Source: an uncultured SAR86 cluster bacterium
Lineage (GTDB): Bacteria > Pseudomonadota > Gammaproteobacteria > Magnimaribacterales > D2472
Length of the DNA stretch: 64,000 nucleotides
Direction of reading: 5' to 3'
Assembly: GCA_905181645.1 (NCBI GenBank)
Contig: CAJIYN010000001.1
Coordinates: forward strand, 62,001 to 126,000
Each line of letters begins with the position of its first letter. The stretch's first letter is position 1. Both the position numbers and the translations under genes were made by a program. The notes beneath the pieces are model-generated. The model was not told the DNA's origin. It saw nothing but the letters and a program-made list of their open reading frames with translations, and did not search any database. Shown piece by piece: positions 33,292-42,928 of the stretch.

Positions 33292-35286
33292 ATAAATCTT
33301 TCATCTCTTGATCGCTTAAATTAATTTGAGAAGCTTCAATCGAGCTATTGGTCTCAAAAATAGTTCTAGGTCCAATTAAAGGAAATATTAAAGAAGATTT
33401 TTGCACTACATATGCAAGGGCAACTTGAATAGGTTGAAGGTTTTTTTGTTCAGCTATTTCAAAACATTTAGCTCTTCTTTTTAGATTTTTTTCATTATGC
33501 CAAACTCTTATTTCTTCTTCTAAAGAAGGATTTGAAAAATGTTCATTAGATGTAATCTCTTTTTTCTTAATAAAGAAGCCTCTAGCCTGGCTTGACCAAG
33601 GAAATAACATGATCTGATTTTCTATAAGGTATTTAATATATTCGTTGTTAACGCCAACGCATCCAGGCCAAACAGGATCGACCATCTCAGCTAAACTAAA
33701 ATTATTACTTAAAGCTGTGAAAGGCTCTTTGTTATTTGATTTAGCATAGTCTCGTGCCTCTGAGAAACGCTCTAGCTGCCAATTTGAAGCACCTACAAGA
33801 TTTATTAACCCTTCGCTCTTAACTTCATCTAATGCATCCATAAATTCAGAAACAGGTATGTCTGGATTGTCTCTATGCAGACAAAAAATATCTAAAGTTT
33901 GAATATTTAAACGTTCTAATGATTCTATAATTTGCGGCCTGATAAATTGTGGCTCACATTGAGGCGTATGTGCGCCCTTTGCCTATTACAATTACATCTT
34001 TCTCTAGATTTCTTGAATTAATCCAATCACCTAAATACTTATCGCCCTTCCCATTATTATAAATATAAGCCGTATCAAATATTCTGCCGCCTGCTCCATA
34101 AAAATGATCAAACATAGTAAAAGCGTGCAAGCTTGAAGTTTGATTATCACAACCTAAAGCTAATCTTGATGCAGTTTTTTCAATACCTGTAATATTAGTA
34201 TTTTTAAATTGAGGCTTCTGCATTAAGTAAAATTTAGAAGTTGGTATCGGTGAGTTATCTAAAGTTTCATATGGGCACTTGATTTGTAGTTCCTGCCTCC
34301 ACTTATCTAGCCAAAGCATATTACTTTGTGTATCCGCATGAGAGACAAGTTTAGATTCAAGTTTCTTTTCTTGAATGCAATTAGATGCATGATCAATTTC
34401 TCTAGTGAATAAACCAACCTCATCAACATATGGAACTTCTTTAACTAGAATTCCTGAATCAAAGATTTTGATAGATGAATTTCCATCTTGAAATTGCCCA
34501 CAATGCCATGGCTGTTCAACAACTAATTCTATATCTCCATTTTTAATTTTAAGATCATTTGAATACTCCTCATCTATCGCACAACTAATTTTTGCTTCAA
34601 TTTTATCTGAGAAAACTAAATGCGCTTCTGATTGAAGATCAACACCAGTTTCATCTAGTCTGCCGGTTGCATGAATACTTTCAGGATCAGCAAATGGCAT
34701 ACCTTGAAGGCTACCTGCTATTAATTTAGCCATTGATAATGGGTAGCATCCAACATCTAAAATTGCACCTCCACCTAATAATGGATTTCTTAAACGATGC
34801 TCTTTGGGACAGTTCTGCAGAGAAGCCAAAAGAACTTTCGATAAAAATCTTCTCTTGAGTATTTTTAAAAAGATCTAGATGATCTAAGATATTAAAAGTT
34901 TGTGGATGAGTGCGATACATATATGCCTCCATCAAGAAAACTTTAGCTTCTTTTGCTAAATTTAATAAAGTCATGCTTTCTAAATAATTCATCGTCAAAG
35001 GTTTTTCACAAAGTATGTGTTTGCTATTTTTTATTGCCTCTAATGAATATGTAAAATGAGAGCTGTGAGGAGTTGCTATATAGACAGCATCTATTTGATC
35101 TGAAGAAAAAAAGGTATCAAGATTTGTATATGGCTTTATAGCAAACTTAGTTGAGAATTGTTTAACTGCTTCTTCATTTCTTCCAAAGATACTAACCAAT
35201 TCAGAGTCTTGACAGTATTTAACTGAATGAGCAAAAGCATTAGCTATATTTCCAGAACCAATAATTCCCCATTTAACTTTATTCAT
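33281..35286 (-). CDS. Gfo/Idh/MocA oxidoreductase fused to an aldo/keto reductase, frameshifted
   Basis: The N-terminal Rossmann domain reads KWGIIGSGNIANAFAHS, VYIATPHSSHF, KHILCEKPLTMN (Lys of the EKP motif) and GGAILDVGCYPL, the Gfo/Idh/MocA family. Without a stop in the correct frame, the chain continues into an aldo/keto reductase: SRLALGC, IFDTAYIYNNGKGDKYLGDWI (catalytic Asp/Tyr), DIFCLHRDNPD, GLINLVGASNW and VQKSSLIFPLIG. Two NAD(P)-dependent steps on a sugar derivative would be joined in one chain. Frameshifts at ~34810 and ~33972. The 3' end overlaps GH3; the start overlaps the transporter stop by 8 bases. Confidence 0.85.
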
Positions 35287-36616
35287 TTAGAAGCCTCTTC
35301 TCTTGTATGTCTTGTATTAGTTTTTCATGGAAAGCTTTATCAATTGGATAGAAATATACCAATACAAAACTCAAACAAACCCCAGTAAGAGGTATCCATG
35401 ACATTAAAAACTTCAATCCAGCTAACGTCTCTTCAGTTTGAACTTGGTTTGGTTCAAAGCCAATCTTTGTAAGTGCTATACCCAATATAAGAGCAGCTAT
35501 AGCTATGGCACCTTTTTGAGCAAAGGTCATAAAGCCATACAGAGAAGACTCTGTTCTTATGCCTGACTTCCATTCTCCGTATTCAATTGTATCCGGCAGC
35601 ATTGACCAAAATAAAATACCCGTTGCGCCGTTACCAATACCGATAAAAGCTAAGATATATAAGAGTTCATTTAATTTTGTTATAGATAAAAATAAAATAT
35701 TAGAAAACCCTGGTTACTTCATCCATGATCTCTTCTTGCCAATCTTTAAAGCAGCATATGCCCAAAAAGGAATTGATAAGAAAGAGCTTGCACTGCTAAC
35801 GCCTAAAATTAAACCTTGGTATGCATGGAGATCTAAGGAGTATTTAACAAAATAAATTAAATTATTGTTAAACATAAGTGAGGTTGAAATTAAAATTAAA
35901 ATTGAACTAAACACTATCCAAAAAGGATAATTATTAGCTACTGATTTAGAGACCTTAATAAAACTAGGTAGCTCAGCTGCTGAAAATTCAAAACTTCTTT
36001 CTTTAACAAAAAATACTGTGATACTTAAAATTAATACCGCTATTGAGCCCGCTATTATTCCAAGGAATATAAATCCAAGTGACTCAACTCCTCCTCCAAA
36101 CCATAAGACAATTGGGAAACCTAAGGCTGAAATAGTTAAGGTTCCAAATGAAGCAGCTAGCATTCTAGCTGTAGTAAGTTTGGTTCTCTCGTCACTATCA
36201 TCTGTTATGCGCGCAGTAAGAGATGAATAAGGAACACTAACAACAGTAAAGCAAGTTCTATGAACTAAATTTACGGCTAATAAAAATATGAATAAATATG
36301 TTCCTTCAAATGGCGGCACCCAAAATAAAAGTACAAAAGATAAAGCCAAGGGGATAGAGCCATAAAATATATAAGGACGATAGCTTCCCATCTTAGTTCT
36401 AGTTCTCTCTGCCATATAACCCATAAAAGGATCAGTTACAGCGTCCCATGCTATTCCTAAGGCATAAATCCAACCAGCCATTAAGGGTGAAATGCCAACA
36501 ATATCTGTATAAAAATATAGAAGGTAAAGTCCAACTCCACTCCAATAAAGACAAATTGCATAATCACCTATTCCATAAGCTGCTCTAATTTTGTTGCTGA
36601 CGATATTAGTATTCAT
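35279..36616 (-). CDS. GPH family sugar:cation symporter (MelB-like), one frameshift
   Basis: The ATG ending at 36616 starts a 12-helix protein. Signature stretches are YGIGDYAICLYWSGVGLYLLYFYTD, WDAVTDPFMGYMAERTRTKMGSYRPY and DDSDERTKLTTARM, and the C-terminal part has MLPDTIEYGEWKSGIRTESSLYGF. This is typical of glycoside-pentoside-hexuronide symporters. The frame changes at ~35715. Its overlap with the bifunctional oxidoreductase and proximity to GH3 suggest uptake of glycoside or sugar products. It is divergent from the hydrolase at 36699. Confidence 0.85.
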
Positions 36617-36698
36617 ATTCCACTCAGTTTTTATATTTATACTTAATGTATATCAAAAACATATACGTTGCATATGAAAAATATGTAAGACTGTAGCT

Positions 36699-37604
36699 AT
36701 GAATTATCAAGAAGATTATGCAGAAGAAAATGGAGTTAAAATTGCCTATCGCGATTATGGTCCTGAAGGTGCTGAACCAATTCTTTTAGTTCATGGCCTT
36801 GGTGCTCAACTTGTTCATTGGCCTGCTCATTTAATTGATTTTTTAATCGAAAATAACTATAGGCCCATTACTTACGATAATAGAGATGCTGGTTTGTCTT
36901 CAAGATTTTTTGGGAAGCCTGCTTTTATTTTAGATTACCTTCGTTATTACTTTCGTTTACCTATGAAATCTGAATACAACCTTGATGATATGTCTAAAGA
37001 TGGTATTAGTGTGATGAATAAATTAAGTATAGATAAGGCGCATATCTTAGGAACCTCAATGGGAGGTATGATTGGGCAAATTATTTGTTCTATGTTTGCC
37101 GATAGAGTTAAATCATTCACTCTTATTGCATCAACTGCATCAGTGCCTGGGCCACTAAATGGCCCTACAAGAGAAGTTCAGGATGTAATGCTGCAAAGAT
37201 CAAAAATGAATAATCCAACTCTAGATGATGTTTATCAAAGAGAAATTAAATGGGTTTCCTTAATTGGTATGGAAGGCAGAGATTTAGATACTGATGAATT
37301 TCGTGAAGATGTAATAGCTAATTATAATCGAGCAAAAGATAAGGCTGATGGATTTGGTTATGCTAGGCAACTTCTTGCAATTCTTGCTTCAAAAAATAGA
37401 ATCAAAAGAGTGAAGGCTATTAAAGTTCCTACTCTGATCATTCATGGAGAAAGAGATCCTGTTATTGATGTAAAAAATGCTTATAGAATGGAGAAATTAA
37501 TTCCAAACAGTAAATTAATAGTGATACCTAATATGAGGCACTTAATAGAAGAAGAAATATTGGATCAATTTAAGCAAGACTTGCTCATACATTTAAAGAA
37601 TTAA
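36699..37604 (+). CDS. Alpha/beta hydrolase
   Basis: An intact 301-residue protein. HGLGAQLVHWP, the nucleophile elbow GTSMGGMIGQ (Ser), the Asp region HGERDPVID and a C-terminal MRHLIEEE (His) give the expected triad. It resembles esterases and haloalkane-like hydrolases of the 2-hydroxymuconate type. The substrate is not known. It shares an AT-rich divergent promoter region with the MFS gene. Confidence 0.85.
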   Translation: MNYQEDYAEENGVKIAYRDYGPEGAEPILLVHGLGAQLVHWPAHLIDFLIENNYRPITYDNRDAGLSSRFFGKPAFILDYLRYYFRLPMKSEYNLDDMSKDGISVMNKLSIDKAHILGTSMGGMIGQIICSMFADRVKSFTLIASTASVPGPLNGPTREVQDVMLQRSKMNNPTLDDVYQREIKWVSLIGMEGRDLDTDEFREDVIANYNRAKDKADGFGYARQLLAILASKNRIKRVKAIKVPTLIIHGERDPVIDVKNAYRMEKLIPNSKLIVIPNMRHLIEEEILDQFKQDLLIHLKN

Positions 37605-37605
37605 A

Positions 37606-38698
37606 CTAAACCAGTTCAGCAACATATTGTCCTATTGCAAGACAACTTGTAACGCCAGGGCTTTCAATTCCTTGAAGATTAATTAAACCATCTACTCCAT
37701 GATCTTGTGCCCCAAGAATAGAGAAATCTTTCATTTTTTCATTTGAGTTTTGTAATTTAGGTCTTATTCCAACATAGTCAGGTTGTAATTTATCTGGATC
37801 CATATCTGGCCAATAATTATGTATAGAATTTATAAAATAATCCTTTAAGGACTCATCAAATGAAAAATCTATAACATTAACCCATGTAACATCGGGACCA
37901 AATCTTATCTGACCACCCATATCAAAACCAACATGTAACCCGGAACTAAATTCTGAAGCTAAAGGATATACAAGCGAGTGAAATGGATGGGGCCCAGAGT
38001 ATTTGAAATAATGTCCTTTTGCATAATAAATAGGCGAATTATATTTTTGATCAAGTGGTTGTATTTTTTTTGAAGTGATATCTGAATAAAGCCCTGAGGA
38101 ATTAACTAAGACTTTGGCATTAATACTAAAATTATTTCCATCATTACAAATAATCTCAAAATTATTTTCAGATTTTTTAGCAGAGATAAATGAGGTATTT
38201 AAGGAAACAACTCCTTGGTTATGCTGGATATCTCCCTCTAAAGCAGTAATCAATTCGGGAACATCGATAATTCCTGTCTCTGGAGAATGAACTGCTCCTT
38301 CTACCTTTAAATCAGGATATATAGACTGTATTTTATCTTTTGAGCAAAGCTTTTAAACTTACACCATTAGTTATACCTTGATCATAGATATTTTTTAACT
38401 TACCTAATTCATGCTCTTCGGTGGCAATAATATATTTCCCAATCTTTCTATGGTTAATATTCTTAAGTTCTGCATATTTATAAAGCAGAGCATTACCAGA
38501 TATACAAAATTGTGTTTTTAACGATTTGTTTGGATAGTACATTCCTGCATGAATGACACCAGAGTTTCGAGATGAGACCCCTTCTCCAGCTCTTGATTCT
38601 TTTTCGATAACTACAACGGACATGGCCTAGTTCGCTGCAATATTTAGCAATAGATAAGCCAACAACACCAGCTCCAATAACAGCTAGGTCAAAGATGA
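37606..38698 (-). CDS. LhgO-like FAD-dependent L-2-hydroxyglutarate oxidase, frameshifted
   Basis: DLAVIGAGVVGLSIAKY is an FAD-binding N-terminus. It continues SVVVIEKESRAGEGVSSRNSGVIHAGMYYP, VLVNSSGLYSD, YAKGHYFKYSG, VHVGFDMGGQIRFGPD-like and GIESPGVTSCLAIG, all typical of LhgO/glycerol-3-phosphate-oxidase-like enzymes. It should oxidise L-2-hydroxyglutarate or a related hydroxyacid. Frames change at ~38620 and ~38330. No ATG is readable before IIFDL; start ~38698 follows GGAG. Convergent with the hydrolase, two bases apart. Confidence 0.8.
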
Positions 38699-38724
38699 TA
38701 GATCTCCTTTATAACAAATAAATT

Positions 38725-39031
38725 TTAAAGAATTTTATGTTTCCCTTTTAGGATCTCAAAGTACATAACATGATCGCCTAGCAAACTATAAAAGGGATAT
38801 GTGAAAGTAGCTGGCTTGTTATGCTCAACAAAAAAATGAGCTACCCAAGCAAAACCATATCCAGACAAGTAAAGAGTAAAGTAAGAACATAAAGTCAAAA
38901 GTCACAAAAAATCTTACGTAGAAAAATATAGCTATTGATGTGCCTATAAAATGTAAAAGCTTTGTATGTTTATTATCATGCTCACTTAGATAGTAAGGAT
39001 AAAAGTCCTTAAAATTATCATATCGTTCCAT
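38725..39031 (-). CDS. DUF962 / Mpo1-like membrane protein, one frameshift
   Basis: MERYDNFKDFYPYYLSEHDN, HTKLLHFIGTS, then after a frameshift at ~38830 AHFFVEHNKPATFTYPFYSLLGDHVMYFEIL match the DUF962 family. The yeast relative Mpo1 is an Fe-dependent dioxygenase acting on long-chain 2-hydroxy fatty acids. The His residues of the N-terminal SEHDNKHTKLLHF and AHFFVEH motifs are all present. Confidence 0.8.
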
Positions 39032-39123
39032 ATTTCGTCTCCCTATTTAATAACAATAATGCCATATGACTTAGTATAAATAAAATATATTGATAGACTA
39101 TGCTGCTTTGTTAAGATGAAGTA

Positions 39124-39336
39124 ATGATAGAAAATTTTTTACAATACGGGCAGTGGGTAATTTTAGTATTAAGTATTTATAGCTTATATCTAGTTAGTTC
39201 TGTTAAACACGAAAAGCGTTTAAATGGTTATATTTTTACCGCTATTAGCAGATTTGGTGGTGCACTTGTCTTTCTAGTGGTTGATTTACCAGCATTTGTT
39301 ATCGCCAATTTAATTCAAACCTATAATGATAATTGA
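39124..39336 (+). CDS. Small two-helix membrane protein
   Basis: A 70-residue reading frame with two hydrophobic segments (GQWVILVLSIYSLYLVSS, GALVFLVVDLPAFVIANLI). I do not recognise the family. It begins with ATG at 39124. Its C-terminus runs into an unrelated CoA-transferase fragment, so the true end is uncertain. Confidence 0.45.
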   Translation: MIENFLQYGQWVILVLSIYSLYLVSSVKHEKRLNGYIFTAISRFGGALVFLVVDLPAFVIANLIQTYNDN

Positions 39337-39460
39337 AGTTGATAATAAAAAAGCAGGTAAAAGTAAGGCTATTGGTATGCCAATTAAGTTTTCAAAAAGT
39401 AAAACTGAAAAATCAAAAGGTGCACCTAATTTAGGTGAGCACACAAGAGAAATTACTTAA
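39326..39460 (+). pseudogene. C-terminal fragment of a CaiB/BaiF CoA-transferase
   Basis: ATGATAATTGAAGTTG begins a 44-residue frame (IEVDNKKAGKSKAIGMPIKFS, APNLGEHTREIT). It matches only the last part of CaiB/BaiF-type CoA-transferases (PIKFS and LGEHT motifs). The remaining ~350 residues of such an enzyme are absent. It may be a joined fragment rather than a gene remnant. Confidence 0.6.
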
Positions 39461-39465
39461 GTTTT

Positions 39466-40769
39466 TTAGTCAGCGAAGTCTAACCCTTTGGCTGATTGAA
39501 CCTCACGCTTATTAGGAGTAACAGACTCTCTAAAAGGCACATCAACAATTTCGCCCGCAACTGGAACTCCAGGAGATTCAGAATATTCATCAGGCAATCT
39601 AACTAATAATTTAGTTCCAACCTCTGACGAAGTACATGGCACCCATGCAAGAGCAATATTTGTGCCTAATTCTGGAGACCACCAAGGAGAAGTAACATAA
39701 CCCATATCATTTCCATCAGGATCTGCTACCAACCAAAAATCAGGTGCATAGTCTGTTATTTCTTTTCCGCCTAAAGTGATTCCAACCATTTTCATTTTAA
39801 ATGGAGGATTCTCCAGCATCAAGAACTGAGCGTTGTCTTTCAAGCTCCTCTTTGCCGATGTAATCGGCTGCTTTGTTTCGAGGCACTTGATAACTCAGAT
39901 TAACTTGGAAAGGAGAAGTCTCATGATCTAAATCTTGACCCCAAGATAAAATACCAGCTGCTATTCGACGATGATGAGCAGGAGCTATGACCATTAAGCC
40001 AAACTCTTCTCCTCCCTCAAGAACTGCATTCCATACTTTTTCAGCATTTTCATGAGCATCACGAACATAAATTTCATAACCCTTCTCTCCAGTAAAACCA
40101 GTTTGACTGATTACAACATCTGCACCACCAATTTGAGTTTCCATAATTCCATAATAAGGAACATCTCTAAGCTCTTCACCAGCTAATTTAGCCATAAGAT
40201 CTTCTGAAAGAGGCCCTTGAATCTGGACAGGGCATACATCAATCTCATCAATAATTACATCATATTTTTTAGTAACATTGACGCCTTGCAACCATAGCAA
40301 TAAATCACTATCTGAAATTGAAAACCAAAATTCATCATCTGTTAATCTTAATAACAGGATCATTAAGAACTCCTCCTTTGTCGTTACATAGAATTGCATA
40401 TTTACCATTACCTGGTTTTATTTTAGTAGCATCACGCGTGATTACGTAATCAGTAAAAGCCTCTGCATCTGGTCCTTTAACTCTTATCTGCCTTTCAACA
40501 GCAACGTTCCACATAGTGACTCGATTAACCAAAGCTTCATACTCCACCATCGCCCCGCCATCTTCAGGTTTAATGTAGCCTCTTGGGTGATAGATACGAT
40601 TATAGACAGTTGCTCTCCAGCAACCTGCTTCGTGAGATAGATGCCAAAAAGGTGACTTTCTGACTCGGGTTGAAATCAACATCTGAACAGGCGTGCGACC
40701 GCTTTGTCTCAGATTAATTGGTACCACTCTATCACTTTGATCAACACTAGGATGATTTGGATTTGTCAT
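39466..40769 (-). CDS. GcvT-family aminomethyltransferase, DMSP demethylase (DmdA)-like, frameshifted
   Basis: Start ATG ending at 40769. WRATVYNRIYHPRGY, VNRVTMWNVAVERQIRVKGPDA, ITRDATKIKPG and GGVLNDPVIK are followed, after a frameshift at ~40350, by LTDDEFWFSISDSDLLLWLQG, VQIQGPLSEDLM and TGFTGEKGYEIYV. This is the folate-binding GcvT fold, in the branch that includes DmdA, which demethylates dimethylsulfoniopropionate with tetrahydrofolate. The C-terminal barrel follows a second shift at ~39812. Exact substrate needs phylogeny; other GcvT-like demethylases are possible. Confidence 0.7.
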
Positions 40770-40855
40770 ATTTACTCCCCCGTAATTTATAACTTTTAAC
40801 TGCTTTTTATATATATTAATAAGAAGCTTTCAATAAATTTACGCCTTTTTTTTGA

Positions 40856-41055
40856 TTTTGTAAATCAAAATTTATTGTTGTTAAATATGGTTTTTTATTG
40901 ATTTGTAAAAATAAAATTGATTGTTTAGTAACTGCACCAATTGATAAAAATACAATTCAAAGCAAAAATTTCGAGTTTAATGGACATACCGAGTATTTAA
41001 CTAAAATTTCTAATAAAAATAACTCTTTAATGCTTATGGTTCATCAAAACCTCAA
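40856..41055 (+). pseudogene. PdxA fragment joined to the DUF411 gene
   Basis: CLVTAPIDKNTIQSKNFEF, NGHTEYLTKI and LMLMVHQNLKI are an internal part of 4-hydroxythreonine-4-phosphate dehydrogenase (PdxA), with its Zn-binding His in GHTEYL. The rest of pdxA is absent. The frame goes straight into DUF411 sequence (VVHKTATCGCC) at LKI. This looks like a join in place of the DUF411 signal peptide. Confidence 0.6.
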
Positions 41056-41434
41056 GATAGTAGTTCATAAAACTGCAACATGTGGTTGCTGTAAAGCATG
41101 GGTAAAGCATATTGAAAGTAATGGATTTATGGCTGATGTTCAAAATCATAAAAATCTAGCAGAATTAAAAGAGACGTTAGGAATTAAACCTGAATATAGA
41201 TCTTGTCATACTGGTGTATCTTCCAATGGTTATATTTTTGAAGGTCATGTACCAAGCAAGTATGTAACTCAATTTCTTTCAGAGGACCATCCCAATGCAA
41301 TTGGCCTTTCAGTCCCTGGAATGCCTTTAGGCTCTCCAGGCATGGAAGTTGGTGATCGCTTTATGCCTTATGAAGTTCTTCTTCTCAACAAAGATGGAAG
41401 TAGTGAAGTCTACGCTGAAGTAAACAAAAAATAA
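41053..41434 (+). CDS. DUF411 family metal-binding protein
   Basis: VVHKTATCGCCKAWVKHIES, EYRSCHTGVSSNGYIFEGHVP and GLSVPGMPLGSPGMEVGDR are the DUF411 signature. The CGCC cysteines and the CHT/Met residues probably bind copper or silver; several members are linked to copper resistance in the periplasm. A signal peptide is expected but the 5' part is replaced by a PdxA-like segment. Confidence 0.85.
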
Positions 41435-41569
41435 GTAAATCACTGTTTTTTTAATAAAATCTTTAATTTTTTGACTTGCATAAGTTATGCATTATTATTT
41501 ATATATTTGATTAATTATAAAAGTAGAGGACTAAATTTTTAAATTATTTGCAATAACCTTCCAAATTAA

Positions 41570-42153
41570 TTGCTTTTTTCAACTTATGAGAATCAAGTAA
41601 CAACTGCAATATTTACTACATTTTTACCTGGCGCTAAAGGGGATTATTGCCTAGGTGCCTATTATGGTTATGCCGGAGGTGGGGTAAATGATGGAGGTTT
41701 TTTTAGTATTGATTTTGAAAATTCAGTACATAAACATATTGATTTTAATGAATTGGATGAAATGTATGAGGATAATAAAGACCATTACGGTGTATTAGAG
41801 TCCTTGATGCAAAAAATATGGCATTTCGTTGACGAAGATGAGGGTATTATGGAATTGACAAATAATGGTCTTATGTTTAGAAAATATCGATGGGGTTTGG
41901 ATTTCAGATAATTTTGATGGAGATATATTAGCTGAAATCTCAGAATTGTGGTCAATATCATTGAGATTTTCCAACTAAAAATTGTACGTTATTTATAGAA
42001 AAATTAACCTTTGGAGCTATAAAGCCTCCGATATCTCGTCAAGAATATAGCAAACTAACACATGAAGTAGCAGATGCAAAAGCACATCAAACTATTAATT
42101 ATTCCAATAAGATATCTATTCTTGAGGTTTTAGAAGAGCTCAAGAAGCTCTGA
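41570..42153 (+). CDS. Hypothetical, possibly joined fragments
   Basis: The first reading frame (41570-41911) encodes an acidic protein (GAYYGYAGGGVNDGGFF, VDEDEGIMELTNNGL) I do not recognise. The frame is then broken; a second frame (~41970-42153) reads EKLTFGAIKPPISRQEYSKL, THEVADAKAHQTINY and ends EELKKL before a tRNA. The two may be different genes. The surrounding bases (41435-41569) are AT-rich with no clear gene. Confidence 0.35.
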
Positions 42154-42163
42154 AGAAATAAAA

Positions 42164-42240
42164 TGGTGGGCCCGGGAGGACTCGAACCTCCGACCAATGG
42201 ATTATGAGTCCACTGCTCTAACCAACTGAGCTACAGGCCC
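42164..42240 (-). tRNA. tRNA with CAT anticodon, probably tRNA-Ile2
   Basis: The complement is a 77-base cloverleaf: acceptor GGGCCTG to CGGGCCC, D-arm GCTCAGTTGGTTAGAGC, anticodon arm TGGACTCATAATCCA, T-arm GGAGGTTCGAGTCCTCC and CCA. In E. coli the ileX gene also lies downstream of rpoD. Elongator tRNA-Met is the alternative reading of CAT. Confidence 0.9.
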
Positions 42241-42883
42241 TTGTTGTGTAAAGTGCATTCCAGCACTATTTCTACAAAATTTAGTGTGTTAAAAACTGTA
42301 GCACACCTTAACACACTGCTTTTATTATCATGCTATGTATAAAAGCTGAATGATTATAAGCGAATAATACTTTTATTTGTATGAATTTATATATGATAAG
42401 AGAAAGTATTTGGCTATATTATTTTAACCAGCCATCATCTTTTGCCCCCAAAGATCATCATAATATTCAATAATTTTATCTGCTTGATCTTCGCTGAAAT
42501 CTTCCCAATTTAAATCAACTTTTTGTTTTACATTTATTAGGTCTTTTCTGTAGCCCCAAAGCTTCCATTGTCATCTTTTGGAAATATAGCTTAGATCATA
42601 ATCCCAATTATCTGTTGCTGAATCACAACAATCTTGCCAAGTATCGTCCAGTATAAACTTCTTCAATCTCTTGTTCTAAATTCTAGTTACTGTTTCCGAA
42701 GGGCCAACATCGCTTGCGCATAAATATTAGATTCTGTAATACTCGACCCCACTCGTCTGTAACCTGCTCCGTGGACACAATCAGCATGTATATGAACTAA
42801 GTGTGTAGCAAAAAAACTGACACACCTAAATATAGCATGGCTATAAACACTGTAGGAATGGGGGTTTAGAGTTGTAGCAAGGA
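42241..42883. mobile_element. Insert between two tRNA copies, probable integration remnant
   Basis: A 643-base stretch without a full gene. It holds three direct TGTAGCA repeats (42297-42303, 42804-42810, 42873-42879), resembling integrase arm sites, and two related palindromic stretches with GTGTG...CACAC arms around AAAAACTG. A minus-strand C-terminal fragment ends at 42424 (LWGYRKDLINVKQK, DFSEDQADKIIEYYDDLW). A second minus-strand piece at ~42690-42785 reads HGAGYRRVGSSITES. No integrase is visible. Confidence 0.4.
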
Positions 42884-42923
42884 ATTATGAGTCCACTGCT
42901 CTAACCAACTGAGCTACAGGCCC
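42884..42923 (-). repeat. Partial duplicate of the CAT-anticodon tRNA
   Basis: These 40 bases are identical to 42201-42240, the 5' half of the tRNA up to the anticodon loop. They stop five bases before the rpoD stop codon. The other half is absent. Confidence 0.9.
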
Positions 42924-42928
42924 TAAGA

